Shown here one piece after another: positions 9,422 through 16,934 of a DNA stretch of 64,000 nucleotides (positions are counted from its first letter, which is position 1; every line of letters begins with the position of its first letter). The notes below the pieces were generated by a model. It did not search any database, had not been told where the DNA came from, and saw only the letters and a list, made by a program, of their open reading frames with translations. The stretch comes from Mariniphaga anaerophila. Lineage in GTDB: Bacteria > Bacteroidota > Bacteroidia > Bacteroidales > Prolixibacteraceae. Made by a program: the position numbers and the translations under genes. The stretch is taken from NCBI RefSeq assembly GCF_900129025.1, contig NZ_FQUM01000009.1, positions 62,001 through 126,000 of the forward strand. The letters run 5' to 3'.

Positions 9422-9756
9422 GCCTCGTAGCCAACCACACCCTGTTTTTTACAAACATGCTGAGCCTCGAATGGCGAATATTTTACACCTGCGTGGCCAC
9501 TATTATTATAAATCTGCCATTTGGGTATCTGCGTGGCGGGCTTCAAAAACTGTCGCTTTGCTGGTTTATTGCCATTCACGCCCCGGTGCCGTTGGTTATT
9601 CTCATTCGCCAGTTTCACAGCCTCGAATTAACATGGTCACTGGCGCCTTTCCTTTTGGGAAGCTTTTTCATGGGGCAGTTTCTCGGTCGCAAAATATGGT
9701 CGGTTTGGCCGTACAGAAAAAGCCAGTACAGTTGCATTTTCAAAAAGAACAATTGA
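9418..9756 (+). CDS. Small multi-spanning membrane protein, last gene of the hem operon
   Basis: A 112-residue hydrophobic protein of unknown function. About three membrane helices can be seen: near residues 18-38, 48-65 and 73-95 (FFMGQFLGRKIW closes the last). A positively charged C-terminal tail follows, with a loop LRGGLQK after helix 1. The start overlaps the hemF stop by 4 bp (ATGA), so it is translationally coupled to the oxidase and probably works with it or with its membrane-bound successor step. It lacks the histidine pattern I associate with HemJ, so I do not call it that. Confidence 0.75.
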   Translation: MSLVANHTLFFTNMLSLEWRIFYTCVATIIINLPFGYLRGGLQKLSLCWFIAIHAPVPLVILIRQFHSLELTWSLAPFLLGSFFMGQFLGRKIWSVWPYRKSQYSCIFKKNN

Positions 9757-9787
9757 TTTTAATCTAGATCAAAATTTATTCTGCAGC

Positions 9788-11152
9788 TTATTTTACTACA
9801 ATTGTTTTTACATTCATAAACTCCTTGATTCCGTGAGAAGATAGTTCCCGGCCAAATCCGCTCTCTCCAATCCCGCCAAACGGCAGCCGGGGATCAGATT
9901 TTACAAAGTCGTTTACAAAGCAACATCCGGCCTGCAATTGTGTCTCTGCAATGTGTTCAGCTCGTTTCAGGTTTTTCGAAAACACAGCAGCGCCCAGGCC
10001 AAAAGCAGTATCGTTGGCCACAGAAATGGCTTCAGATTCGTCTTTTACCCGAATAACCGACGCTACCGGACCAAACAATTCTTCGTCGTATGCCGGCATA
10101 CCGGGCTTCACTTTTTCAAGAATAGTAGGTGGATAATAAGCACCTTTTCGTTCTGGCCGTGCCCCGCCAATAACCACTTCGGCGCCTTTCTTTACCGAAT
10201 CGGAAACCTGTTTGTGCAATTCATCACGCAAATCGATCCGAGCCATGGGTCCCATGGTAATGTCCGGCTCCCAGGGCTCGCCAAAGTTGGCCTTATTCAT
10301 TTCGTAGGTAAAATATTCCAGAAACTCTGAATATACTTTGTCGACCACAATAAAACGTTTAGCTCCGATACAACTCTGCCCTGCGTTTAGAAGCCTTCCG
10401 GTAGCACAAATTTTAGCAGCCGAAACCAGGTCGGCATCCTCCAGAATAAGGTAAGGATCGCTGCCCCCCAGCTCCAGAACGCATTTTTTCAACACGCTGC
10501 CGGCAACCGAAGCCACGCTTTTACCTGCCGGCGTGCTTCCGGTGAGGCTAACGCCTTTAACGGCGGGGTGCTTAATAACTGCCTCCACCAAATTGCTCCT
10601 AATAAGTAAAGTTCGAAAAACATTATCCGGAAATCCGGCTTCACGAAAAAGGTCTTCAATGGCCATTGCACATCCGGGAACATTGCTGGCATGTTTCAAA
10701 ACAGCCGTATTTCCGGCCATTAAAGTAGGCGCAGCAAACCTGAACACTTGCCAGAAAGGAAAATTCCAGGGCATTACGGCCAGTATTGTTCCCAACGGCT
10801 GGTAGCTGACATACGATTTGGAAAAGTTGGTGGCTATGGTTTCATTCTCCAGAAAGTTTTCGGAATGTGCCGCATAATATTCACAAACCCAGGCACATTT
10901 TTCAATCTCAGCAACTCCTTCGCGCAATACTTTACCCATTTCTCTGGCCATAAGCCGGGCAAGTTCTTCCTGTTTACTTTTCAGCAAGGTCGCCAGGTTT
11001 TGCATCATTTGGCTTCGTTGGAAAAACGTAGTTTTTCTCCACTGCTGCCAACACTTATCTACTGAATTAATTATTTTTTCAACCCCTTTTTCAGAATGCG
11101 CCTCAAACGCCTGAACTATCTCCCCGGTGGCAGGGTTAATCGATCTCATCAT
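9788..11152 (-). CDS. NAD(P)-dependent aldehyde dehydrogenase, succinate-semialdehyde dehydrogenase (Sad/GabD) type
   Basis: The start was set at the ATGATG around 11152 because the upstream in-frame extension (to 11257) is low-complexity and does not resemble the family; INPATGE directly after the chosen start is the usual beginning. The resulting 454 residues show PWNFPFWQ, the catalytic glutamate in LELGGSDPYLIL, the nucleophilic cysteine in NAGQSCIGAKRF, and the C-terminal PFGGIGESGFGREL. It oxidises an aldehyde to an acid, with succinate semialdehyde the best guess from the close fit to short Sad enzymes. It is the last gene of a minus-strand series after pirin. Confidence 0.9.
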   Translation of the reverse strand: MMRSINPATGEIVQAFEAHSEKGVEKIINSVDKCWQQWRKTTFFQRSQMMQNLATLLKSKQEELARLMAREMGKVLREGVAEIEKCAWVCEYYAAHSENFLENETIATNFSKSYVSYQPLGTILAVMPWNFPFWQVFRFAAPTLMAGNTAVLKHASNVPGCAMAIEDLFREAGFPDNVFRTLLIRSNLVEAVIKHPAVKGVSLTGSTPAGKSVASVAGSVLKKCVLELGGSDPYLILEDADLVSAAKICATGRLLNAGQSCIGAKRFIVVDKVYSEFLEYFTYEMNKANFGEPWEPDITMGPMARIDLRDELHKQVSDSVKKGAEVVIGGARPERKGAYYPPTILEKVKPGMPAYDEELFGPVASVIRVKDESEAISVANDTAFGLGAAVFSKNLKRAEHIAETQLQAGCCFVNDFVKSDPRLPFGGIGESGFGRELSSHGIKEFMNVKTIVVK

Positions 11153-11237
11153 AATTTCAGGATTTGAATTAGAATAAAAAACTAAATTACAAAAACTACT
11201 ACGAAAAAAGACGAACCCGGGTTGTTGAAAATGCAGA

Positions 11238-11951
11238 TTAATCCATGGGAACTTCAATTACCAGCAAACCAGAAGGCTTATTAAACCGAATTTTTAGCGA
11301 ATCATCAAATGCCCAAAAACCGGCGGCATCCCGCTTAAAAAGCTCTGTTCCTTCAACTTCTACAGCCCCGTCAACAACCATAATGTAAACTCCGTTTCCG
11401 GCAGATTTTGGTTTGTAGAAAGTTTCAGTATTTTGAGTAGAATCGAACGCCGAAATAAAGGCATTTTGGTGAATCCAAAGAGAATCGTCTGTTCCGTCAG
11501 GAGAAACCAGCAGCTGCCATTTGTTTTGCCTTTCGTCTGGAGAAAACCGTTTTTGATCGTAACGCGGCGGGTGACCATTTTTATCGGTAAAAATCCAAAT
11601 CTGAAAAAGATTTACCGGTTCAGTTTCAGAAGCATTAAATTCGGAATGAAAAACACCTGTTCCGGCAGACATCACCTGAACTTCGCCGGCAGTGATTACT
11701 GCTTCATTTCCCATGTTATCGGCATGTTTTAATGCGCCTAAAAGCGGAATGGTGATGATTTCCATATTTTCGTGCGGATGCATTCCAAATCCTCTTGATG
11801 GAGCGATAACATCGTCGTTAAATACCCTGAGCATACCAAACTGAATTTTATTTCTGTCGAAATAGTTGGCAAAACTAAACGAATGTGTGGCTTTCAGCCA
11901 GCCGTGATCAGCAAAACCTCTTTCTGAACTCCTGTGAACTATCTTTTCCAT
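11238..11951 (-). CDS. Pirin family protein
   Basis: A 237-residue bicupin. The N-terminal cupin keeps the metal-binding pattern HPHENMEIITIP and GVFHSEFNAS, preceded by the family mark GWLKATHSFSFANY. Pirins act as redox-sensing iron proteins or quercetin dioxygenases; the role here is unknown. An ATG three codons upstream (11960) is an equally possible start. It lies between yceI, with a terminator between, and the aldehyde dehydrogenase, in what looks like a redox-stress group. Confidence 0.92.
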   Translation of the reverse strand: MEKIVHRSSERGFADHGWLKATHSFSFANYFDRNKIQFGMLRVFNDDVIAPSRGFGMHPHENMEIITIPLLGALKHADNMGNEAVITAGEVQVMSAGTGVFHSEFNASETEPVNLFQIWIFTDKNGHPPRYDQKRFSPDERQNKWQLLVSPDGTDDSLWIHQNAFISAFDSTQNTETFYKPKSAGNGVYIMVVDGAVEVEGTELFKRDAAGFWAFDDSLKIRFNKPSGLLVIEVPMD

Positions 11952-11971
11952 AAAAACCATTTTAATAATAA

Positions 11972-11993
11972 AACCCCGAATTGCTCCGGGGTT
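11972..11993 (-). terminator. Intrinsic terminator after yceI
   Basis: A 7-bp GC-rich stem (AACCCCG/CGGGGTT) with an 8-base loop. Read on the minus strand it is followed by a T-rich stretch (TTTATTATT). It lies between the yceI stop and the pirin start and should separate the two units. Confidence 0.7.
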
Positions 11994-12022
11994 CAGTTCT
12001 TTTTTATTTAACGGGAATTACC

Positions 12023-12637
12023 TTATTTAATGTTTGCCATACCGGATGAGCCGGATGCAACAACATCAAAATCGAGCGTAAATGTATCGTGAATCATGTT
12101 GTCGCCCAGGCTGTCAAAAAACTTACCCGAACCATACCTGATATCATACAATGTGCGGTCGACTTCAATTTTTCCTTTTGCCTGCAAAGTTTCGTCCTGT
12201 AACGCAACCTCTGCATCAAAAGTAACGGGGTGAGTAATCCCTTTGATGGTTAAATCTCCGGAAAAGGTATGTACCTTTCCTGATTTGCTTTTTACTTTTT
12301 TCAACACCAGTGTAGAAACCGGATGTTTTTCCACTGAAAAAAAGTCGTCCGATTTAAGATGCCCCACAAGTTTCTGGTTGGTAGATTCGCTTGTAATATC
12401 CACACAAACAATACTTGTCATGTCCATTTTAAAAGTACCTGACTTAATCATTTTATCTGCCACTTCCAGGGTTCCACTTTTTAAATTGATGGTGCCGTAA
12501 TGCTCTCCCGTCACTTTCTTGCCATTCCATTTTACAGTGCTTTTCGATTTATCGACATTATAATTTGTTGCCAATACCTGCACCGAAAAGATGGCGATCA
12601 ACGCAATAATACCTGTTAATTTTCCAATTGTCTTCAT
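12023..12637 (-). CDS. Periplasmic YceI-family lipid-binding protein
   Basis: A 204-residue protein with a signal peptide (about residues 1-23, ending VQVLA) and a YceI/lipocalin-like beta-barrel. Family marks are NYNVDKSKSTVKWNGKKV at the start of the mature part, VSTLVLKKV, FSGDLTIKGITHPV in the middle, and VDRTLYDIRYGSGKFF near the end. Members bind isoprenoid or other hydrophobic ligands in the periplasm. It has its own terminator, and its upstream neighbour osmC also has one, so it is probably a single-gene unit. Confidence 0.93.
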   Translation of the reverse strand: MKTIGKLTGIIALIAIFSVQVLATNYNVDKSKSTVKWNGKKVTGEHYGTINLKSGTLEVADKMIKSGTFKMDMTSIVCVDITSESTNQKLVGHLKSDDFFSVEKHPVSTLVLKKVKSKSGKVHTFSGDLTIKGITHPVTFDAEVALQDETLQAKGKIEVDRTLYDIRYGSGKFFDSLGDNMIHDTFTLDFDVVASGSSGMANIK

Positions 12638-12704
12638 ACTTTTTCAAATTTGTAATTGTTGACAATAAAAGACAAAAAAGTCTTTATTTTGTTCAAACAT
12701 AAAA

Positions 12705-12727
12705 AAAGCAACGAAATTCGTTGCTTT
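12705..12727 (-). terminator. Intrinsic terminator after osmC
   Basis: A perfect 10-bp stem (AAAGCAACGA/TCGTTGCTTT) with loop AAT. On the minus strand it is followed by a run of Ts (TTTTTTTATG). It lies 22 bp beyond the osmC stop. Confidence 0.85.
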
Positions 12728-12749
12728 GCACCTTATAAAGTCTTTTGCC

Positions 12750-13166
12750 TTATTCTATTATCCTGATTTCAGTTTCCATTTCCATGGCCTTTTTGTACAC
12801 AGCAGCTACTCCGCAATACTTTTCTCCCGAAAGTTTAATTGCTTTTTCCAGTTTATCTTTGGGCAGGTTTTTCCCTTTAAACTGATATATAATTTTTGCT
12901 TTATAGTAATGTTTGGGATGTTCTTCTGTATCATCGGCTTCAACAATTACATTAAAAGCTTCGGGCACAACCTTCATCTTTTTCAAAATCAGAATTACAT
13001 CAATTCCGGTACAGCCGGCCAAAGCAGTCAGCATTAATTTTTTGGGTCGCGGACCTAAATCGCTACCACCAGATTCTTCTGAAGCATCGATAACAACCTT
13101 ATGTCCATCCATATCTGTTTCAAAAGCCATTTTGTCGATCCACGACATGTCAACAACTTGTTTCAT
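12750..13166 (-). CDS. OsmC/Ohr family protein
   Basis: A 138-residue OsmC-like protein (peroxide or hydroperoxide reductase family). Visible marks are the GGSDLGPRPKKLMLTALAGC segment (residues about 33-52), with the first redox cysteine in LAGCTG, and the second conserved cysteine in KYCGVAAVY near residue 119. Spacing fits the YhfA-like OsmC branch. It is divergent from the Crp/Fnr regulator with a 168-bp gap that holds a promoter box. Confidence 0.92.
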   Translation of the reverse strand: MKQVVDMSWIDKMAFETDMDGHKVVIDASEESGGSDLGPRPKKLMLTALAGCTGIDVILILKKMKVVPEAFNVIVEADDTEEHPKHYYKAKIIYQFKGKNLPKDKLEKAIKLSGEKYCGVAAVYKKAMEMETEIRIIE

Positions 13167-13206
13167 GAAATTTTTCTTTTAATGGTTTTTCAGTTAATTT
13201 GCAGTG

Positions 13207-13214
13207 CAAAGATA
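13207..13214 (-). promoter_or_regulatory. Bacteroidota -7 box for osmC
   Basis: TATCTTTG on the minus strand fits TAnnTTTG, 40 bp upstream of the osmC start. No clear -33 TTG lies 19-21 bp further up, and that stretch is almost pure A/T, so an activator may be involved. The divergent regulator beside it is a possible one. Confidence 0.45.
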
Positions 13215-13334
13215 CCATATATAATTATCTATATAAATAGTTTTTAGAATATTCATTGAAATTGTATATTTTTAGGGAGTTGTAACAGATCTGAAAACCA
13301 ATATCCAGTTAACTAAAACATATTTTGAATTAAA

Positions 13335-14036
13335 ATGAGAAGTATTTTAAAACGGCCTACCGAAGAAGAAACTGATTTAAGCGGTTTCCAACTATTTAAA
13401 AAACTTGACGACGAGGAATTTAACCGGTTGAATTACGAAAAAACCTGTTCACTATACAAAAAAGGAACTGTTATTTACCGCGAAGGCAGCAGGCTTACAG
13501 GCTTTTTTTGTGTGACCCGTGGTATTGTAAAAATTTTTAAAACCGGGATTGACGGTAAAGAACAAATCATCAGGTTTGCAAAACGCGGCGAAATTATTGC
13601 CTACCGATCGTTGCTGAGTCAGGAGCTGGCGTGCACCACAGCAAAAGTTATAGAAGAAGCTATTTTATGCCATATTCCGTATCAAACGCTGCTTTTCCTG
13701 ATAAAAAACAACTGGCAGTTTTCGCACCACATGTTGCAAATTGTTTGTCGTGAACTGCGGGAAGCCAACGATTATATTACCGATATTGCGCAAAAAACAG
13801 TTCGGGAGAGGCTTGCGGAAGTGTTGTTGCTGTTGAAAGAAAACTTTGAGCTGGATAACCAAAACACCCTGCAAATTTCGCTCACCCGCGAGGAACTTGC
13901 CAATATGGTAGGTACCGCAACCGAGTCAGTTATCAGGCTGCTTTCAGAGTTTAAACAGGACAGGATGATAGAGCTGCAAGGCCGCAAAATCAAGTTTCTG
14001 GATACGCCCGGACTGCGGCGGGTTGCCAACATTTAA
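13335..14036 (+). CDS. Crp/Fnr family transcriptional regulator
   Basis: A 233-residue regulator with an N-terminal cyclic-nucleotide-binding-type beta roll (about residues 20-135; GTVIYREGSRLTGFFCVTRG) and a C-terminal winged helix-turn-helix (LTREELANMVGTATESVIRL, about 182-201). The cysteine cluster of true FNR is absent, so it is not an obvious 4Fe-4S oxygen sensor. It is divergent from the OsmC/YceI/pirin stress group, which makes those genes plausible targets. A methyltransferase follows after 6 bp. Confidence 0.93.
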   Translation: MRSILKRPTEEETDLSGFQLFKKLDDEEFNRLNYEKTCSLYKKGTVIYREGSRLTGFFCVTRGIVKIFKTGIDGKEQIIRFAKRGEIIAYRSLLSQELACTTAKVIEEAILCHIPYQTLLFLIKNNWQFSHHMLQIVCRELREANDYITDIAQKTVRERLAEVLLLLKENFELDNQNTLQISLTREELANMVGTATESVIRLLSEFKQDRMIELQGRKIKFLDTPGLRRVANI

Positions 14037-14042
14037 AAATTC

Positions 14043-14825
14043 ATGCAGGAACGCCACAACGACAAAAAACGGTATTTCGCAGAACAGGAGCGAACCACTA
14101 AAAAATATGTTATTCCGTACTTAACCGGTTTATTAAAAATAGGGCCGGGTATCAAAGTGTTGGAAATTGGCTGTGCCGAAGCCGGAAACCTGAAACCTTT
14201 TCTGGATTTGGGTTGCAAAGCAACAGGTGTAGATATTTCGTGCGGAAGAGTTGAACTGGCCAGAGAGTTTTTTGCAGATCACCCGCAAAAACAGAACCTT
14301 CAACTCTTTTGCAGCGACATTTACCAAACAGATTTGGACGGAAAAAAATTCGATATAATTGTAATGCGCGATGTGATTGAACACATCCCAAATCAGGAAA
14401 AATTTCTGGTTTATGTGAAAAAGTTTCTGAAACCAAACGGCAAATTGTTTTTGGGATTTCCGCCGTGGCAAAACCCTTTTGGAGGACACCAGCAGGTTTG
14501 TCAAAATAAATTTTTATCAAAACTTCCGTATTTTCATCTGCTTCCAAAACCAGTTTACAGGCAGGTTTTAAAAACATTTGAAAAAAATGAGGCGCGGGTG
14601 GAAAGTTTAATGGAAATTAAAGAAACAGGAATTTCGATTGAACGTTTAGAACGAATTCTGAAAAAAGAAAACTACTCGATTGATAAACGAACATTTTTTC
14701 TGATTAACCCCAATTACGAAACTAAATTCGGATTAAAACCACGCCGGCAAATACACCTGATTTCAGCAATTCCATGGGTTCGGAATTTTTTTACCACTGC
14801 AGCTTATTATGTGGTATCAAAATAA
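14043..14825 (+). CDS. Class I SAM-dependent methyltransferase
   Basis: A 260-residue protein with motif I VLEIGCAEAGNLKPFL (about residues 39-54), the acidic GVDIS at the end of strand 2, FCSDIYQ, and IIVMRDVIEHI as motif II. This is the Methyltransf_11/23 arrangement. The substrate cannot be told. It follows the Crp/Fnr gene by 6 bp and converges on the EnvC-like gene with only 2 bp between stops. Confidence 0.88.
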   Translation: MQERHNDKKRYFAEQERTTKKYVIPYLTGLLKIGPGIKVLEIGCAEAGNLKPFLDLGCKATGVDISCGRVELAREFFADHPQKQNLQLFCSDIYQTDLDGKKFDIIVMRDVIEHIPNQEKFLVYVKKFLKPNGKLFLGFPPWQNPFGGHQQVCQNKFLSKLPYFHLLPKPVYRQVLKTFEKNEARVESLMEIKETGISIERLERILKKENYSIDKRTFFLINPNYETKFGLKPRRQIHLISAIPWVRNFFTTAAYYVVSK

Positions 14826-14827
14826 AA

Positions 14828-16018
14828 CTATCTGCTGATCCAGTCCTCAGGGTTCAATTTTTGATTTTCGCGCCAAATTTGAAACTTGAGGACTGATTTA
14901 TTACCATCTTCAAAATCGGTAAATACGGTGCCTATTTTTTGACGCGTAGTTACTTTATCGCCCTTTTTTACGGTTACCTCGCGCAAATTGGAATAAACCG
15001 TAAGATAACTCCCGTGACGAATAATAATGGCAGAATTGCCGCCTGAGATACCAAATACACGTGATACTTCTCCGTTGAAGACAGCTCTCACTCCGGCTCC
15101 AATTTCCGTCGCAATATTAATTCCGTTATTTCGTATCTGCACATTCTCCAAAACCGGATGACGATGAATACCGAACTTTTCGGTAACAATTCCCCGTTCT
15201 ACCGGCCACGGCAACCGTTGTTTATTTTGCTCAAACTTTTCGCCCACCAGCTTTTGCTCAGGCGTAAGTGCGTACTCCGGCTCTCCGGCGGCTCTGTTTT
15301 TGCGGGCTTCTTCTTCTATCATTCGTTGAATTTCCCGTTCCAGCTGCTGCTCAATCTGCCGCTGCTGTGCCAGTTGCCGGCGCAAGTCGCGCTGCTGACT
15401 TTTTAATTGCTGAATTTCCTGGTTTTGAATGGCTTTTTCCTGCGCTAGCTTCTGATTTTCGTTGCGGGTTTCTGCCAGTAGTTGTTGCCGGGTAGATTTC
15501 AGAGTTTCCAGTTTTTCAACCTTTTCATTCAACAAAGCCTGCATTGTTTTCATGGTGGCAGCCTGGTTGTTTCTGAACGAAGTATACCTTCTCATGTATA
15601 GTAACCTGCGGTAAGCCTGGTTAAAATTCTCGGCAGAAAGCAAAAATAACAACTGATTTTGGGCATTTCGGTAGAGGTACGCCATTCTGATAAGCCTGGC
15701 GTATTCTTCCTTCATCTTGTCGAGGTCTTCTGAAAGCAAATCAACAGCAAGCGTATTGTTTTGAATAAACTCCTGGTAAAGCTTTATTTCGGCGTTAAAA
15801 TTCGATATTAAAACGTTGCGCCGGTTAATGTTGCTGTTAATCAGCTGCAACCCGCTTAAAGACGCTTTTTCTTTTTGTTGAATCTGGCCTAACAAACTGG
15901 CAGTTAATTCTATTTCCTTTGCTGCTTTTTCTTTTTGTTGCTGCAAGTCAGTTAGCGACTGCGCCATTGCAGAAGCCTGTAAAAATATGAATATGCCTGC
16001 TAGTACCAGTGTCCTCAT
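14828..16018 (-). CDS. EnvC-like murein hydrolase activator (coiled coil plus degenerate M23/LytM domain)
   Basis: A 396-residue exported protein: signal peptide about 1-19 (ending SAMAQ), long coiled coil about 20-240 rich in Q/E/K, and a C-terminal LytM fold (about 275-395). Zinc-ligand positions are altered: where active enzymes have an aspartate in NNGIDI, this has NNGINI, and the HxH motif reads LKFQIW. EnvC-type proteins are inactive and instead activate amidases during cell separation, so that role is inferred. DUF4292 and TPR lipoproteins lie directly upstream on the same strand. Confidence 0.88.
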   Translation of the reverse strand: MRTLVLAGIFIFLQASAMAQSLTDLQQQKEKAAKEIELTASLLGQIQQKEKASLSGLQLINSNINRRNVLISNFNAEIKLYQEFIQNNTLAVDLLSEDLDKMKEEYARLIRMAYLYRNAQNQLLFLLSAENFNQAYRRLLYMRRYTSFRNNQAATMKTMQALLNEKVEKLETLKSTRQQLLAETRNENQKLAQEKAIQNQEIQQLKSQQRDLRRQLAQQRQIEQQLEREIQRMIEEEARKNRAAGEPEYALTPEQKLVGEKFEQNKQRLPWPVERGIVTEKFGIHRHPVLENVQIRNNGINIATEIGAGVRAVFNGEVSRVFGISGGNSAIIIRHGSYLTVYSNLREVTVKKGDKVTTRQKIGTVFTDFEDGNKSVLKFQIWRENQKLNPEDWISR

Positions 16019-16052
16019 ATCCCGATGGATTTCCGGATTTCTATATAAAACG

Positions 16053-16934
16053 CTAGCGCGCCCTGATTCGTTTGTAACTGTCAGGAATATTTAAATTAAT
16101 TGAATCGATTGTTTCGGTAGAAAAACCGTTCAACTTTATTTTCAGCTCTATTGTTTCGTCGGGCGACATCATTTTCACATTAATGGTTCCCGGGTAATCT
16201 TTCTTTTCAACGCGTTCAAAATCTCTAAAATTCGCCTCCAGGTGCCAGTCATTTTCAGGATCATCAAAAACCAGTTTTTCCAGCGTAAAATTTCGAGGAT
16301 TGAAATACATGGTCTGAACAAGACTGTTTTCTGTATTCTCTTCAGACTTTAGTTCGTGCAGGCCAAGTCCGGAAAAAAAATTCTTCAACCTCCCTGTTTT
16401 TACGCTCTGTTGCTTATTTGCCGACTGCAAAACATATTTTCCGTCTTCAATAAAAGAGTTGAATTTTTGATTTTTAGAGTGATAGGAAATCGCATTGTTG
16501 GAAATAATGGCCTGTATGGTTTCAAAAGAGAGATTGAAATTCAGCAAATTACTTAAAAACGAATAGTCTCCCTCAAAATAATTCCGGTCAATATAATTAA
16601 CGTAGGTTAACTGATCCGGAGTAAGCAGAACCTTTCCTACCGGAATATTGATTTTGCTAATGGAAGCCAGAATTTTATCGTCTTTTACGGCTTTCAGATT
16701 AGCCCTAAAACTGGTTTTTGAGTTGTTGTTTGAAAACTGCACATTTATCCTGCGAATGGTCAAATCGGAATAATCAAACGCATTTTGTTCCACCTGTTCC
16801 AGCAATCTTTCGGCTGCCAAAGGTCGTATTGCGCCGGATGAAATATCCCGGGAAGTGCGGCACGAAGAAAATGCCACAACAACCAAAAACAAAATAAAAA
16901 TACTGCTGCGCCCGGTCAAAAATAGCTTCTTCAT
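16053..16934 (-). CDS. DUF4292 lipoprotein
   Basis: A 293-residue lipoprotein: signal peptide ending in lipobox FSSC (cysteine near residue 25), then a LolB/LolA-like beta-rich domain (FRANLKAVKDDKILASI, TPDQLTYVNYIDRNYFEGD). This is the DUF4292 pattern found in Bacteroidota. The function is unproven; a role in outer-membrane lipoprotein or lipid handling is guessed from fold resemblance. Its start abuts the stop of the TPR gene (16935) with no gap, and the EnvC-like gene follows after 34 bp, so the three form an operon. Confidence 0.88.
   Translation of the reverse strand: MKKLFLTGRSSIFILFLVVVAFSSCRTSRDISSGAIRPLAAERLLEQVEQNAFDYSDLTIRRINVQFSNNNSKTSFRANLKAVKDDKILASISKINIPVGKVLLTPDQLTYVNYIDRNYFEGDYSFLSNLLNFNLSFETIQAIISNNAISYHSKNQKFNSFIEDGKYVLQSANKQQSVKTGRLKNFFSGLGLHELKSEENTENSLVQTMYFNPRNFTLEKLVFDDPENDWHLEANFRDFERVEKKDYPGTINVKMMSPDETIELKIKLNGFSTETIDSINLNIPDSYKRIRAR

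Noticed and set aside
9418-9756. HemJ protoporphyrinogen oxidase identity for the hem-linked membrane protein
   Set aside because: Too short and lacks the histidine/arginine pattern I know for HemJ.
11153-11257. N-terminal extension of the aldehyde dehydrogenase
   Set aside because: Aromatic-rich, unlike the family; INPATGE directly after the ATG at 11152 is the usual start.
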